Notes: generated from the letters alone by a model not told the origin. 19,964 nt of DNA from an uncultured Moraxellaceae bacterium (GCA_937928295.1 CALEYY010000284.1:1-19964), one strand, 5' to 3'; numbered from the stretch's first letter, positions 1 through 7,486 are shown. A program made the numbers and translations.

Positions 1-523
1 CAATCTCCAGCAAGCGGCTGTCAGTCGGGAAGGCAATGGCCTTCTCCTGCACCGTGCTGTCGATGATCACGCGATCTAGGTCGCGAGCCGTGACCGCCTT
101 CATCACGCGTGCGGTAGCAATAGTTTGTGCCAACAGCTCTTCCATGCCGGCTTCGCCGAGGCGCTGACGCCAGCGCGTCAATGAGCAGGGATCACACGGT
201 AGGCGCGTTTGGAAGTACACCTCGCCGGTGAAGTACTGCCAGTACGGGTTCTCCAGCCAGCGCCAGCAGGTGTCTTCATCGGAGAGGTTGTTGGCGTGCT
301 TGAGATAGATCAATCCCGCCATCAGGCGAACCGGCAAGGCCGGTCGGCCACCGCCGGCCTGCGGCAGGGTCGGTGCCAGGGCGTCATTCAGCGCGGCCCA
401 ATCCATACGCGTACCGAGCTTGATCAGCGGGTGCTTGAGGTCGGTCTGGCCATCGAGGCTGGATCAAAACAGGTCATCGGCCTTGGCGGCGGGGGTATCG
501 ACAGCGACCTTCTTGAAGCGCAT
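1..523 (-). pseudogene. IS5-family transposase, 5' part, in-frame stop at codon 20
   Basis: The reading frame starts at an ATG at 523-521 (MRFKKVAVDTP...) and meets TGA at 466-464, directly after ...KADDLF. It then continues open to the window edge, through SSLDGQTDLKHPL, MDWAALN, LPVRLMAGLIYLKH, WRWLENPYWQYF, SLTRWRQRLGE and VIVDSTVQEKAI. These are typical IS5-family N-terminal blocks, and the Asp of VDST is the expected first residue of the DDE triad. Related transposases commonly have DLFRS at the stop, so a CGA-to-TGA change is likely. Translation could restart at ATG 406-404 (MDWAALN), giving a protein lacking about 40 residues. The C-terminal half lies outside the window. Confidence 0.65.
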
Positions 524-536
524 GAATGTGTCCAGA

Positions 537-579
537 AACTACCAGAAAGATGCCGGAATATTATCGGTTTCTGGTAGTT
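537..579. repeat. 12-bp inverted repeat upstream of the transposase start
   Basis: The arms AACTACCAGAAA (537-548) and TTTCTGGTAGTT (568-579) are perfect reverse complements separated by 19 nt. They lie inside the IS, 14-56 nt upstream of the transposase ATG, so they could limit expression from outside promoters, as hairpins near IS ends often do. That function is inferred. Confidence 0.6.
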
Positions 580-738
580 GGAGCACAGGAATTTCAGACC
601 AAAGCCCGCGCCAATGCTGGGCTGTAGGGGTTATTCAGGGACGACTAAATACGGCATGAACTGACTCTTTGAATTGGTGCCGAACCGACACTATACTATT
701 CATCATTATGTATGTTCCCAACATTTATCGTTTTTTGA

Positions 739-766
739 TTCAGCCGTTATTTTCTACGCGGCTGAA
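739..766. repeat. 8-bp inverted repeat spanning the BVMO1 stop codon
   Basis: Perfect arms TTCAGCCG (739-746) and CGGCTGAA (759-766) enclose a 12-nt loop, and the stop codon (742-740) lies inside the distal arm. On the transcribed strand the hairpin is followed by an A-run, not a T-run, so it is not a canonical intrinsic terminator. It may protect the 3' end of the operon mRNA or be a weak terminator. Confidence 0.4.
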
Positions 767-2299
767 ACGATAGTTGTCCATTGGTAGATATTTTGCCCGC
801 CACAACATTTCCACAGACGTTGATGGCCTCAACATCGGTGCATCACCATGCTTGTCGAAGTAATAGCTGTTTGAAAGTGAACAGTTGTGATTCAGGAATA
901 CCGTATTCTTCTGGCGCCTCTGAATGTCCTCGAAGTATAGGTCGTGAACTGTCTGGCGAATCTCAGCGCAAGTTGCCTTCCGTTTCATTGCTTCCTGAAT
1001 GCATCGTACCGCATGAATGGCGTTTCCCTCCGCCATCTTGAAGTAAGACGTACCGATCAACGCATATGGACCAAGCATGACGTAAAAGTTCGGAAATCCA
1101 GGAACCGTTAGCCCCTCGTATGCTTGGTACCGGTTCTCTTCCCAGAATGTTCCGATCTCCTGGCCTTTGCGCCCGAGTACTTTATAAGAAGGCAAATTAC
1201 CCTTCTCAAAGACCCGGTAGCCGGTCGCCAGTATCAGGACATCAATCTCTCTCTCGACACCGTCACTGGTCTGTATTCCTTTTTCGGTAATTCGATCGAT
1301 TGGTGCCGTTATCAGGTCCGTATTTTCACGGGAAAATATCTTAAAATACTCGTTTGAAAATGAGGGTCGCTTGCATCCGAATCCATATTTCGGCGTGAGC
1401 TTCTCCCAAAGATCCGGTCGGTTCGGCAACTGTTCTTTCATGTTGCGGATGCCAGCCTCCTCACACCGGCGCACAAGCCAAGGTGCCTGGCGATAATAGA
1501 TCGCGGACACAACCATCAGAGACTCACTAACCACATCGGTACCTGCGCGGACGATGCGTTGGGCCGCGGGCAGAAGCCGGAACGTGCTCTTCAGCCATCC
1601 GGGCAGCGCATGATCAGGCTTTTTCAGCAGCCAGATAGGAGTGCGCTGGTATACATCTAGCCTCTTCGCCAGTGGCGCGATCTCAGGCAACAGCTGGACT
1701 GCCGTCGCGCCGGTACCAATCACGGCGATGCGCTTTCCCTTAAGTTCTATACTCTCGTCCCAATGCCCAGTGTGAATTATCTTTCCTTTAAAATCACTAA
1801 TGCCTTTAATGTCTGGCATTTTTGGTGAGATCAATCCACCGGTCGCCGACACCAGATGTCGAGCGGTAATCACGTCGCCGCTGTCAGTTTCAATTCGCCA
1901 GTAATGGTCCTGTTCGTCGAACTCAGCACGGCACACGCTAACCTTGAAGCGAATGTGGGGGTAGATGCCGTACTTGGCGGCGACCCTTTCTGTATAGTGC
2001 TGCAGCTCGCTGCCTGGAGCAAAAATACGCGACCAGTTCGGATTTTGCTCAAAAGAATACGAATAGGTAAATGATGTAATGTCTACGGCTATGCCCGGAT
2101 AACGATTATCGCGCCACGTGCCTCCAACCTGATCAGCCCGCTCGAGAATGATAAACGACTCAATTCCTTTCTCCTTCAAGCGGATAGCAATACCCAGTCC
2201 AGAGATACCAGCCCCTACTATCACGACTTCATGATCCGGGTGCACGGTTAGCGCAGGCTTATTTGCGAGTTTGGCAGGCTGCACAACGGCAATATTCAT
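740..2299 (-). CDS. Type I Baeyer-Villiger / flavin-containing monooxygenase (BVMO1)
   Basis: This 519-residue protein should insert one oxygen from O2 beside a ketone carbonyl, using FAD and NADPH, to give an ester or lactone in the cytoplasm. The FAD-binding GAGISG is at residues 29-34. The BVMO fingerprint F-x-G-x3-H-x3-W-D is seen with F170, H176, W180 and D181. A second Rossmann motif (VIGTGATAV) follows for NADPH, and ATGYR lies in the C-terminal half. Length is typical of the EthA/MymA-like group. It is the last gene of the four-gene operon: its ATG overlaps the esterase stop as ATGA (2299-2296), with GGAGA 8 nt upstream, so translation is probably coupled. Placement right after an esterase fits ester formation then cleavage. 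The substrate cannot be read from sequence; S- or N-oxidation is possible, but the fingerprint favours Baeyer-Villiger chemistry. Confidence 0.9.
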   Translation of the reverse strand: MNIAVVQPAKLANKPALTVHPDHEVVIVGAGISGLGIAIRLKEKGIESFIILERADQVGGTWRDNRYPGIAVDITSFTYSYSFEQNPNWSRIFAPGSELQHYTERVAAKYGIYPHIRFKVSVCRAEFDEQDHYWRIETDSGDVITARHLVSATGGLISPKMPDIKGISDFKGKIIHTGHWDESIELKGKRIAVIGTGATAVQLLPEIAPLAKRLDVYQRTPIWLLKKPDHALPGWLKSTFRLLPAAQRIVRAGTDVVSESLMVVSAIYYRQAPWLVRRCEEAGIRNMKEQLPNRPDLWEKLTPKYGFGCKRPSFSNEYFKIFSRENTDLITAPIDRITEKGIQTSDGVEREIDVLILATGYRVFEKGNLPSYKVLGRKGQEIGTFWEENRYQAYEGLTVPGFPNFYVMLGPYALIGTSYFKMAEGNAIHAVRCIQEAMKRKATCAEIRQTVHDLYFEDIQRRQKNTVFLNHNCSLSNSYYFDKHGDAPMLRPSTSVEMLWRAKYLPMDNYRFSRVENNG

Positions 2300-3276
2300 A
2301 TCTGTGTCTCCGGATGGATGCTGTTTTGATGGACTACAGTTCGGCTGCGCATTGCACCGACTCTCACCTGCGTCCTGCCGTCACCCGTGTGCTCTTCGAT
2401 GAAACGAACCAAAGCATGCATGTCCTGCCTCGCTTCAGGCAGCAACAAGTGAAATATCGGCCATACATGCGGCATGTCCGGCCGCGACAGCATTTCTATC
2501 GTCACGCCTGCTTGACGCGCTTTGTAGGCAACGATATAGGCATCGTCACGCAGACACTCCTGTTCGCTGACAGTCACCATCAGCGGCGGAAACCCAGTGT
2601 AGTTTCCGCGACAAGGGGATATGTAAGCGTGTGTGGGATCTGCGCCGGCAAGGTAGATATCGACAGCCATGTCGATCATTTTTCTTGACAACATAGCGTC
2701 ACTGTCGCTGTTGGCCGCAAGCGACATCAAAGTGCCAGTGGCATCAGCACCGGGGGAGAGCGTCAGCGCGCAGGCTGGCATTGGTAGATCTTCGTCCCTA
2801 GCGCGTAGTAGTGTTACCAGCGTTAAATTTCCGCCAGCCGAGTCGCCAGCTAACACCAGCGGGTGCTTACCCGCAAGCTCCGTTAACAACTGCCGATAGA
2901 CGAGAAATGAATCGTCGGTCGCTGCAGGATAAGGATGCTCCGGTGCTAGCCGGTAATCAGGCAGGAAAACCCTCGCTTGCAAACGTCGCGCGAGTTCGCC
3001 ACAGAACGTATGGTAAGTGGCCAGCTTGCCGCCAATGAACGCACCGCCATGCAGATAGAGCAGCGTCATGCGAGGATCTTTTACATGCAGCCATTCGCCA
3101 GGAACCCCGGCTACTATTCCCGGCTGCATTCTGACACCGGATGGCAACGGGCTCGGAAATAACCGGGAGTCCATCGCGCTGCGCAAATGGCGAACCAGCG
3201 CTGCCTTTGAATCCAAATCACGCTTTACCCACAGGCGCAGGAAAAACTTCAGAGTAGTTGCTTGTAGAGATGCCAT
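2296..3276 (-). CDS. HSL-family alpha/beta hydrolase (esterase, LipR-like)
   Basis: A 326-residue carboxylesterase of the hormone-sensitive-lipase group, expected to cleave esters, perhaps those made by the adjacent BVMO. The oxyanion-hole motif HGGAF is at 76-80, DYRLAPEHPYPA at 107-118, and the nucleophile elbow GDSAG has Ser146. The catalytic His is probably H270 in MPHVW. At the usual acid position (D-P-L-R-D in many relatives) it reads E-C-L-R-D-D, so Glu240 may replace Asp. There is no signal peptide, so it is probably cytosolic. Its ATG shares one base with the SDR stop (TGATG at 3278-3274), and its stop overlaps the BVMO1 start, so the three genes are tightly coupled. LipR of the mycobacterial mymA operon is the comparison by family and neighbourhood, not a claim of orthology. 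Confidence 0.9.
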   Translation of the reverse strand: MASLQATTLKFFLRLWVKRDLDSKAALVRHLRSAMDSRLFPSPLPSGVRMQPGIVAGVPGEWLHVKDPRMTLLYLHGGAFIGGKLATYHTFCGELARRLQARVFLPDYRLAPEHPYPAATDDSFLVYRQLLTELAGKHPLVLAGDSAGGNLTLVTLLRARDEDLPMPACALTLSPGADATGTLMSLAANSDSDAMLSRKMIDMAVDIYLAGADPTHAYISPCRGNYTGFPPLMVTVSEQECLRDDAYIVAYKARQAGVTIEMLSRPDMPHVWPIFHLLLPEARQDMHALVRFIEEHTGDGRTQVRVGAMRSRTVVHQNSIHPETQI

Positions 3277-4103
3277 CAGGGCGCCACCAACCGATAGGCT
3301 TCACCCAAGCTTCGTGCATACATCCGAGGCGCTATTCGCTTAAACATCCAGGCAATACGACCATCGATCTGAGGCAACATGTAGAGTTGACCCTTGTCTA
3401 GCGCATCGAGCGTCTTTCGGGCAACTTCGTCGCTGTTGGTCAGCGCGAATTTCGTCATCGCCGATTTCGCGAATTCCGCGCGGTAAGATGGCAGCTTTCC
3501 GTCATTTACGATGTTGGTAGGAACGACCGTCGGACAAAGCACAGTTACCTTGACACCCGTGCCCGTCAACTCGGAGGATAGTGTTTCCGACAACGACATT
3601 ACGCCGGCCTTAGTCACGTTATAAGTGCTCATCTCGGGCGCTGCCGCGAACCCGGCAGCGGAAGCCACATTAATGATCCCGCCGTATCCCAGTGCCTTCA
3701 GGCGCGGTGCAAAAAAATGACAACCGTGTACTACGCCCCAGAGATTGACGTTCATACACCAGTGCCACTCTTCCAGCGTCACATCGCCAATCTGGCCTCC
3801 CAGGCCGACCCCTGCATTGTTGACGACCAGCGTCACTGGGCGACCTAGTAGCGCTTCCGATGTTTCCGCGAGCTGCGCCATCTGTGCGGCATTTCCGACG
3901 TCACATGTATAGGCGACTGCATGAGCTCCGAGCTCTCTCAAAGCCTCTGCAGTTTCCTCAGCCCGCTCCTCACGCAGATCTACGCAAAGTACAGCGCCGC
4001 CTCGGCGCGCTATCTCGTAGGCAAAGCTTCGGCCTATTCCGCTGCCAGCACCTGTTACGACAGCGGCAGAGCCATATGACAACTTCTGTTCTCTCTTCGT
4101 CAT
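3276..4103 (-). CDS. SDR-family oxidoreductase (alcohol/ketone dehydrogenase)
   Basis: A 275-residue classical short-chain dehydrogenase/reductase. Visible are TGAGSGIG (17-24) for the dinucleotide, NNAG (95-98), Asn118, and the catalytic Ser148, Tyr161 and Lys165 (Y-N-V-T-K). Asp42 at the end of the second beta strand (CVDLR) suggests NAD(H) rather than NADP(H). The likely role is secondary alcohol to ketone oxidation, supplying the BVMO encoded two genes later, or the reverse reaction. It lies 17 nt after the PF10118 gene, and its stop overlaps the next start. The upstream site is weak (GGAA about 9 nt before ATG), compatible with reinitiation. The C-terminal region (IAWMFKRIAPRMY) is hydrophobic/basic, as in SDRs related to mycobacterial Rv3085. 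The exact substrate is unknown. Confidence 0.9.
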   Translation of the reverse strand: MTKREQKLSYGSAAVVTGAGSGIGRSFAYEIARRGGAVLCVDLREERAEETAEALRELGAHAVAYTCDVGNAAQMAQLAETSEALLGRPVTLVVNNAGVGLGGQIGDVTLEEWHWCMNVNLWGVVHGCHFFAPRLKALGYGGIINVASAAGFAAAPEMSTYNVTKAGVMSLSETLSSELTGTGVKVTVLCPTVVPTNIVNDGKLPSYRAEFAKSAMTKFALTNSDEVARKTLDALDKGQLYMLPQIDGRIAWMFKRIAPRMYARSLGEAYRLVAP

Positions 4104-4120
4104 TTTGTGTTTCCGTTTTT

Positions 4121-5062
4121 TTATGCGGCCTTAGTTATGTGACGTAATTTACTCACGCTTTTAATGTCTCGCCTCTGATGCCAAGTCACTAGTGCCTGAA
4201 ATGCTTTGTGCGTATCAGCTGACTCGTCGTAGGCACGCTTCCAAACCTGGATAATCTCCCGGTTATCATCATCCCAAGGGTGGAAATCAGGCTTAAAATA
4301 AGGAAAATAGTGGGACTTAAAGATTCTGGTGAAGATGCCTGGATTTCCTAAGAGGATATCAGCCATGCGAATGGCCGACCGCCAGTTCGTCAACTGCCGG
4401 TCTTTGTAAAGCAGGTAGCCTTGGTTGCCAAGCATGATCGGCAACCCAATGGCAGTGGCGAGTGCCATGCCACCGACGCGCTTGACATACCCCTTTATGC
4501 CACCGCCGCTGGCGGCGACAAAAACATCAAAACTGACGCCCTTGTGCTCTGTTTCCTCGACAAAGTGCCAAAAAAGCATTGCTCGCAATTCCGGGTCTGT
4601 TTTATCGAATAAATCCGGATTCTCCAACATCACCGACGAGATAACTGCAGTGAAATGCTCGAACGCTGCCGCAATTGAACTTTGCATATCCAGGCTGAGT
4701 CGGCCTTGCATAACCGTCCTGATTTTGGTGAAAACAGCCTCCACTTTGTCAATGGGCACGCCCTGCGCCACACATGCGGCATTCATCTCGTCATGTTCCC
4801 GGGCATGTATCCGCTCCTGCCGGCAGAAATTTATTGCTGCCTGACGAACCTCCGGATCCTTTAGATTGTCTAGTTGCGCCCTAGCTGAGTTCATTACCCA
4901 ACGCTCGCCATCGGGAACAGCCGAAAGAATTGCGTTCATCCATTGGGTGGTCCAAGGGTCACCGTTGAACCAGTGACGAGCAACCGTTTCCGTGCTCATA
5001 CTGAAATGAAGATCACGAGGAACCACCACGTCGTAGCCGATTGTTCTTGCTGCTGCAGACAT
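4121..5062 (-). CDS. PF10118 'metal-dependent hydrolase' family protein, di-iron ferritin-like pattern (copy 1)
   Basis: A 313-residue member of the family annotated as predicted metal-dependent hydrolase (PF10118/COG3687). The spacing of conserved acids and histidines is E53, E83-x2-H86 (QERIHAREH), E135 (FEHFTA), then E170-x2-H173 (EETEHK). This is the E / ExxH / E / ExxH layout of di-iron carboxylate four-helix-bundle enzymes, so an oxygenase or oxidase role is as plausible as hydrolysis. A hydrophobic stretch (GMALATAIGLPIMLG, about 197-211) may bind membrane or lipid. First gene of the operon: ATG at 5062 is supported by AGGAGA 7 nt upstream. It lies about 310 nt downstream of the promoter/operator at 5377-5405. 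The founder's reaction is unproven; the residue pattern is seen, the di-iron assignment is inferred. Confidence 0.85.
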   Translation of the reverse strand: MSAAARTIGYDVVVPRDLHFSMSTETVARHWFNGDPWTTQWMNAILSAVPDGERWVMNSARAQLDNLKDPEVRQAAINFCRQERIHAREHDEMNAACVAQGVPIDKVEAVFTKIRTVMQGRLSLDMQSSIAAAFEHFTAVISSVMLENPDLFDKTDPELRAMLFWHFVEETEHKGVSFDVFVAASGGGIKGYVKRVGGMALATAIGLPIMLGNQGYLLYKDRQLTNWRSAIRMADILLGNPGIFTRIFKSHYFPYFKPDFHPWDDDNREIIQVWKRAYDESADTHKAFQALVTWHQRRDIKSVSKLRHITKAA

Positions 5063-5142
5063 ATATTGTCTCCTAATACATTTTGTCTAAAATGTGCCAA
5101 GCTCTTGTGCGTACATTTAACACAGCCTTCACAATAAAATGA

Positions 5143-5160
5143 ATGGCCAACCAACCAAAT
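5143..5160 (+). promoter_or_regulatory. Operator-like palindrome B
   Basis: ATGGCCAACCAACCAAAT matches site A at 15 of 18 positions. It lies 81-98 nt upstream of the PF10118 copy 1 start. On the minus strand a -10-like TTTAAT abuts it (5164-5159), but no good -35 is seen. It may be a second operator for the operon, or a roadblock inside the leader of the transcript from the promoter at 5377-5405. Confidence 0.5.
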
Positions 5161-5376
5161 TAAAGGGATCATAAAGTTCATTACTAGCCCGCGTATAACT
5201 GGCTGGCGAAAAAACTGCCCCAGCCGCGCTGGCTCTTGGTGACGCTAAGCCCCCATTTTTTGAGCCACTACCAAGGCTGATCAATTTTTTGATACGCCTT
5301 TTGCGTTTCTTGTGGCCTTCTACGCCTAATTTACCATTTCTCTTATCAAGCACTGACTAGCGGATAGAGCAGAAAA

Positions 5377-5405
5377 ACTATATTGGTCAATCAACCAAAT
5401 GTCAA
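5377..5405 (-). promoter_or_regulatory. Sigma-70 promoter with operator A inside the spacer
   Basis: On the minus strand, TTGACA (5405-5400) and TATAGT (5382-5377) are separated by exactly 17 nt. The spacer is filled by the palindrome TTGGT-N6-ACCAA (plus strand 5383-5398). The promoter points at the operon starting at 5062. A dimeric protein bound here would block RNA polymerase, so repression is the natural reading. The predicted transcript start, near 5370, leaves an untranslated leader of about 300 nt. Confidence 0.75.
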
Positions 5406-5438
5406 CTCTTTTCATTCATCGAGTACCGATCACAGCTG

Positions 5439-5471
5439 CAGCGCCGCCTGCCACAAGGTCAGGCGGCGCTG
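5439..5471. terminator. Strong 12-bp hairpin downstream of fadL-like gene
   Basis: CAGCGCCGCCTG (5439-5450) and CAGGCGGCGCTG (5460-5471) are perfect reverse complements around a 9-nt loop. The hairpin is about 70 nt past the stop of the minus-strand FadL-type gene and upstream of the operon promoter at 5377-5405. No T-run follows on either strand, so it may be a Rho-type boundary or processing hairpin rather than a canonical terminator. Confidence 0.5.
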
Positions 5472-5481
5472 GATTGCGGCA

Positions 5482-5547
5482 TCCATGCCGCTGCATGTCA
5501 CGATCCATTCAGACCAAACGCGAAACCCTAGCCTTGAGTTCAGTATT
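5482..5547. repeat. 66-bp dispersed repeat, copy 1
   Basis: Ungapped match to 16565-16630 with 54 of 66 bases identical, including the first 17 (TCCATGCCGCTGCATGT). It overlaps the last bases of the FadL-type gene and lies upstream of the promoter of the first PF10118 operon. The nature of the repeat is unknown. Bases 5474-5490 also form a short palindrome (GCGGCAT-CC-ATGCCGC). Confidence 0.6.
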
Positions 5548-7189
5548 TAGAATTAATTTGCAGACTCAAAATATTAGCGTACGTATCGCTAAATTCCCCT
5601 CTGAAAGTCCCACCAATTCCAGTGCATGAGCCCGCATCATCCTCCGGCTGATTATATCTGCATTTATTTCTATATTCAGACTCAGAATCTGCAAAAACCA
5701 ACAAACTATATGCACCATCAATTGATATTTTTTTATTTATTTTATGATTGAAGCCCAGCGACGCCATATATCTATCGCTTTCAGGGAGCGCAGGATGTCT
5801 AAATTCTTTTGATGGAATTGGTGTTTTATCATATTGAAAGCCAGTCTTAAAGGTTGTTTTATCATCAAAATGATAATTTAATCCTAAGGAAACCTTATAA
5901 GAGTCCTGCCATTTTAGTGGTATTGCTGCATTAGCAAGGACCACCCTATTACCATTAGAATCCTCTTCAACACCAAAACCAACGGACAGCTCATCCATAA
6001 CTGAAGATTTTATGAATGTATAGTCAAACATCAAATCAAATTTATCATTTACTTCAGAAAAGTACCCAAGGGAAAATCTGGCCGGAATATTAAAAACTGC
6101 CTTTGTAGTAGTTTCAGGTAACAAATAGTCTCCAAGAAAATTTCCCAGATCTGAGTCTCCGCCATCATTCAACAAACTAACAATAGTAGTCCCAACCACT
6201 GGCCTAGCCTTGAGATTATCTAAATCCCATTCAGATCGCCCTCTTAGATTAACTTTTGTCGCAGATCGGAAAGACAATCCGACTCTTGATTTTTCATTAA
6301 TTCCAAACATATATCCAAGATTATAACCTAAACCATATCCATACATTTCAATCAGGCCAGACCCAGTACTAGATGGATCCACAATAATATCCCCCAAGGG
6401 GGATGATAGTGCATCTATTACTGGCCTAGGCAATACATCGCCAACTTCAATTCCACATATGACATCTACTAGCAGTCGAATATCGCAGACAGAGTTTATT
6501 ATACTCTGAACCTGTGGGGTCACAGTTAATGTATTAACATTAACATTACCCAATGCCTCTTGTAAAAGGTAGGGCTGAAGCCCCTTTGCATCTAACTGCG
6601 TTCGATACCTCAAGTGCCCACCTACAACAGACACACCGAAACCAATGCTATGCTTAGCATCAAATTTTACGGCAATAGATGGATTAATATTTACAAGTTC
6701 TAGAGCAATAGCATCGACTTGATATGCGCCAGACCAATTACTTTTATAGTTGACATTTCCCCCACCAGGAGAAAATACACCAATCCCAATAGTTATATTA
6801 TCATCATATGGAGCCGTATAGAATACAGAGCCCAATCCAAGAATTTTTGGCCAGAAACTTCCTGAACTGCCAGCCGCATAGGGATCGACGCCATCAGGCC
6901 CCAATGGCCTACCCTCTTCACTACTACTATCAAATGGCTCTGGCGTCCCTGTGGACCCTTTATCCTTGACTTTTCCTCTGAACGCCAAAAGCGTCCCACT
7001 AATGGAGTTCTGTCGCCCTCTGAGATAAGTCATACCAGCTGGATTATAGTAAAGCACGGAAGCATCGGCTGCCTCCGCTCCATTCGAGTTCGAAGTACCC
7101 TGCTGCGATGCAGAAATAGCAGGTAAGTCAATGCCGCCCGCCTTTGCAAGACCCGCAAACATCATAGTTAAAATAATTATTAGCTTCAT
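5540..7189 (-). CDS. FadL/OMPP1-family outer-membrane channel for hydrophobic substrates
   Basis: A 549-residue outer-membrane beta-barrel protein of the FadL/TodX type, expected to let long-chain or aromatic hydrophobic compounds through the outer membrane. Residues 1-17 form a signal peptide (hydrophobic core IIILTMMFAGLA, cleavage likely after AKA). The family hallmark NPAGM is at 49-53 after the N-terminal hatch segment, and alternating beta-strand pattern continues to an aromatic C-terminus (NSKY). It is about 100 residues longer than E. coli FadL; an insertion with two cysteines (CDIRLLVDVICG) lies mid-protein, and CRYNQ...GSC near the end. The gene is strikingly AT-rich (sampled lines near 30% GC) next to neighbours of 50-60%, suggesting separate origin. 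The start at 7189 follows a weak AGCGGA site, and operator C lies immediately upstream. Confidence 0.9.
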   Translation of the reverse strand: MKLIIILTMMFAGLAKAGGIDLPAISASQQGTSNSNGAEAADASVLYYNPAGMTYLRGRQNSISGTLLAFRGKVKDKGSTGTPEPFDSSSEEGRPLGPDGVDPYAAGSSGSFWPKILGLGSVFYTAPYDDNITIGIGVFSPGGGNVNYKSNWSGAYQVDAIALELVNINPSIAVKFDAKHSIGFGVSVVGGHLRYRTQLDAKGLQPYLLQEALGNVNVNTLTVTPQVQSIINSVCDIRLLVDVICGIEVGDVLPRPVIDALSSPLGDIIVDPSSTGSGLIEMYGYGLGYNLGYMFGINEKSRVGLSFRSATKVNLRGRSEWDLDNLKARPVVGTTIVSLLNDGGDSDLGNFLGDYLLPETTTKAVFNIPARFSLGYFSEVNDKFDLMFDYTFIKSSVMDELSVGFGVEEDSNGNRVVLANAAIPLKWQDSYKVSLGLNYHFDDKTTFKTGFQYDKTPIPSKEFRHPALPESDRYMASLGFNHKINKKISIDGAYSLLVFADSESEYRNKCRYNQPEDDAGSCTGIGGTFRGEFSDTYANILSLQINSKY

Positions 7190-7199
7190 CGTCCGCTTC

Positions 7200-7249
7200 T
7201 TTTAGTTGTCTGACCAACCGAATTTGCACTGGGAATCAGCAATTGTCAA
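7200..7249 (-). promoter_or_regulatory. Promoter with operator C upstream of the FadL-type gene
   Basis: On the minus strand TTGACA (7249-7244) is followed after 17 nt by CAAATT (7226-7221), a weak -10. The operator-like TTGGTCAGACAACTAAAA (minus strand 7217-7200, 14 of 18 matches to site A) covers the expected transcript start, 11 nt before the ATG. Binding there would block initiation and could mask the ribosome site region. Confidence 0.55.
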
Positions 7250-7486
7250 CCGCAAAATTGCACTTCTCACTATGAGCCGACCAAATGAAAAACGCCCTCC
7301 ATCAGCACAGAGATACCAGTGCCGCAGATGGCAGATTCGGCAACCGCCACATCCACAACCGTACACCAGTAGGTGGCTGCCATGCCGGAAAAGCCCGCAA
7401 GCAGCTGGGGCGCTCTGTCATTGCAGAATAAGCCTGCACGGCATTGGCTACCCCCTCATCATCAATGCATCTCTATTCCTCAGAGA
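7250..7486. other. Intergenic stretch with possible coding debris
   Basis: No convincing gene. The minus strand shows protein-like fragments in two frames (DDEGVANAVQAYSAMTERP at about 7461-7405, then LLAGFSGMAATYWCTVVDVA and AESAICGTGISVLMEG down to a stop near 7274) that read as one sequence if a frameshift is allowed near 7405. I do not recognise the family. It could be the 3' end of a lost gene; it could equally be chance. Confidence 0.25.

Larger units (their letters stand above)
1..644 (-). mobile_element. IS5-family insertion sequence, right-hand part only
   Basis: The minus strand encodes the N-terminal third of an IS5-family transposase, and the element continues past the left window edge. 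The outer end is placed near 644 because the minus-strand sequence there, TCGTCCCTGAATAACCCC, has the look of an IS terminus and is followed on the plus strand by CTAA (645-648), matching the YTAR target preference of the IS5 subgroup. Neither the other terminal repeat nor the second target copy is visible, so the boundary is inferred. The element sits just beyond the 3' end of the four-gene operon and does not interrupt it. Confidence 0.7.

Noticed and set aside
209..659. Plus-strand open frames in the IS end
   Set aside because: They lie opposite the clearly conserved transposase frame; no ribosome site or family resemblance.
674..688. TTGGTGCCGAACCGA as a further operator
   Set aside because: The arms match but the centre is one base short and one arm has a mismatch; no gene start lies next to it.
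5067..5100. TTGGCA-N16-TATTAG as the main promoter of the first operon
   Set aside because: It would start transcription at or after the ribosome site, leaving no leader, while a much better promoter lies at 5377-5405.
5439..5547. attC/integron cassette site
   Set aside because: A strong hairpin beside a repeat suggested it, but no RYYYAAC/GTTRRRY core pair could be placed, and the genes are not cassette-like.
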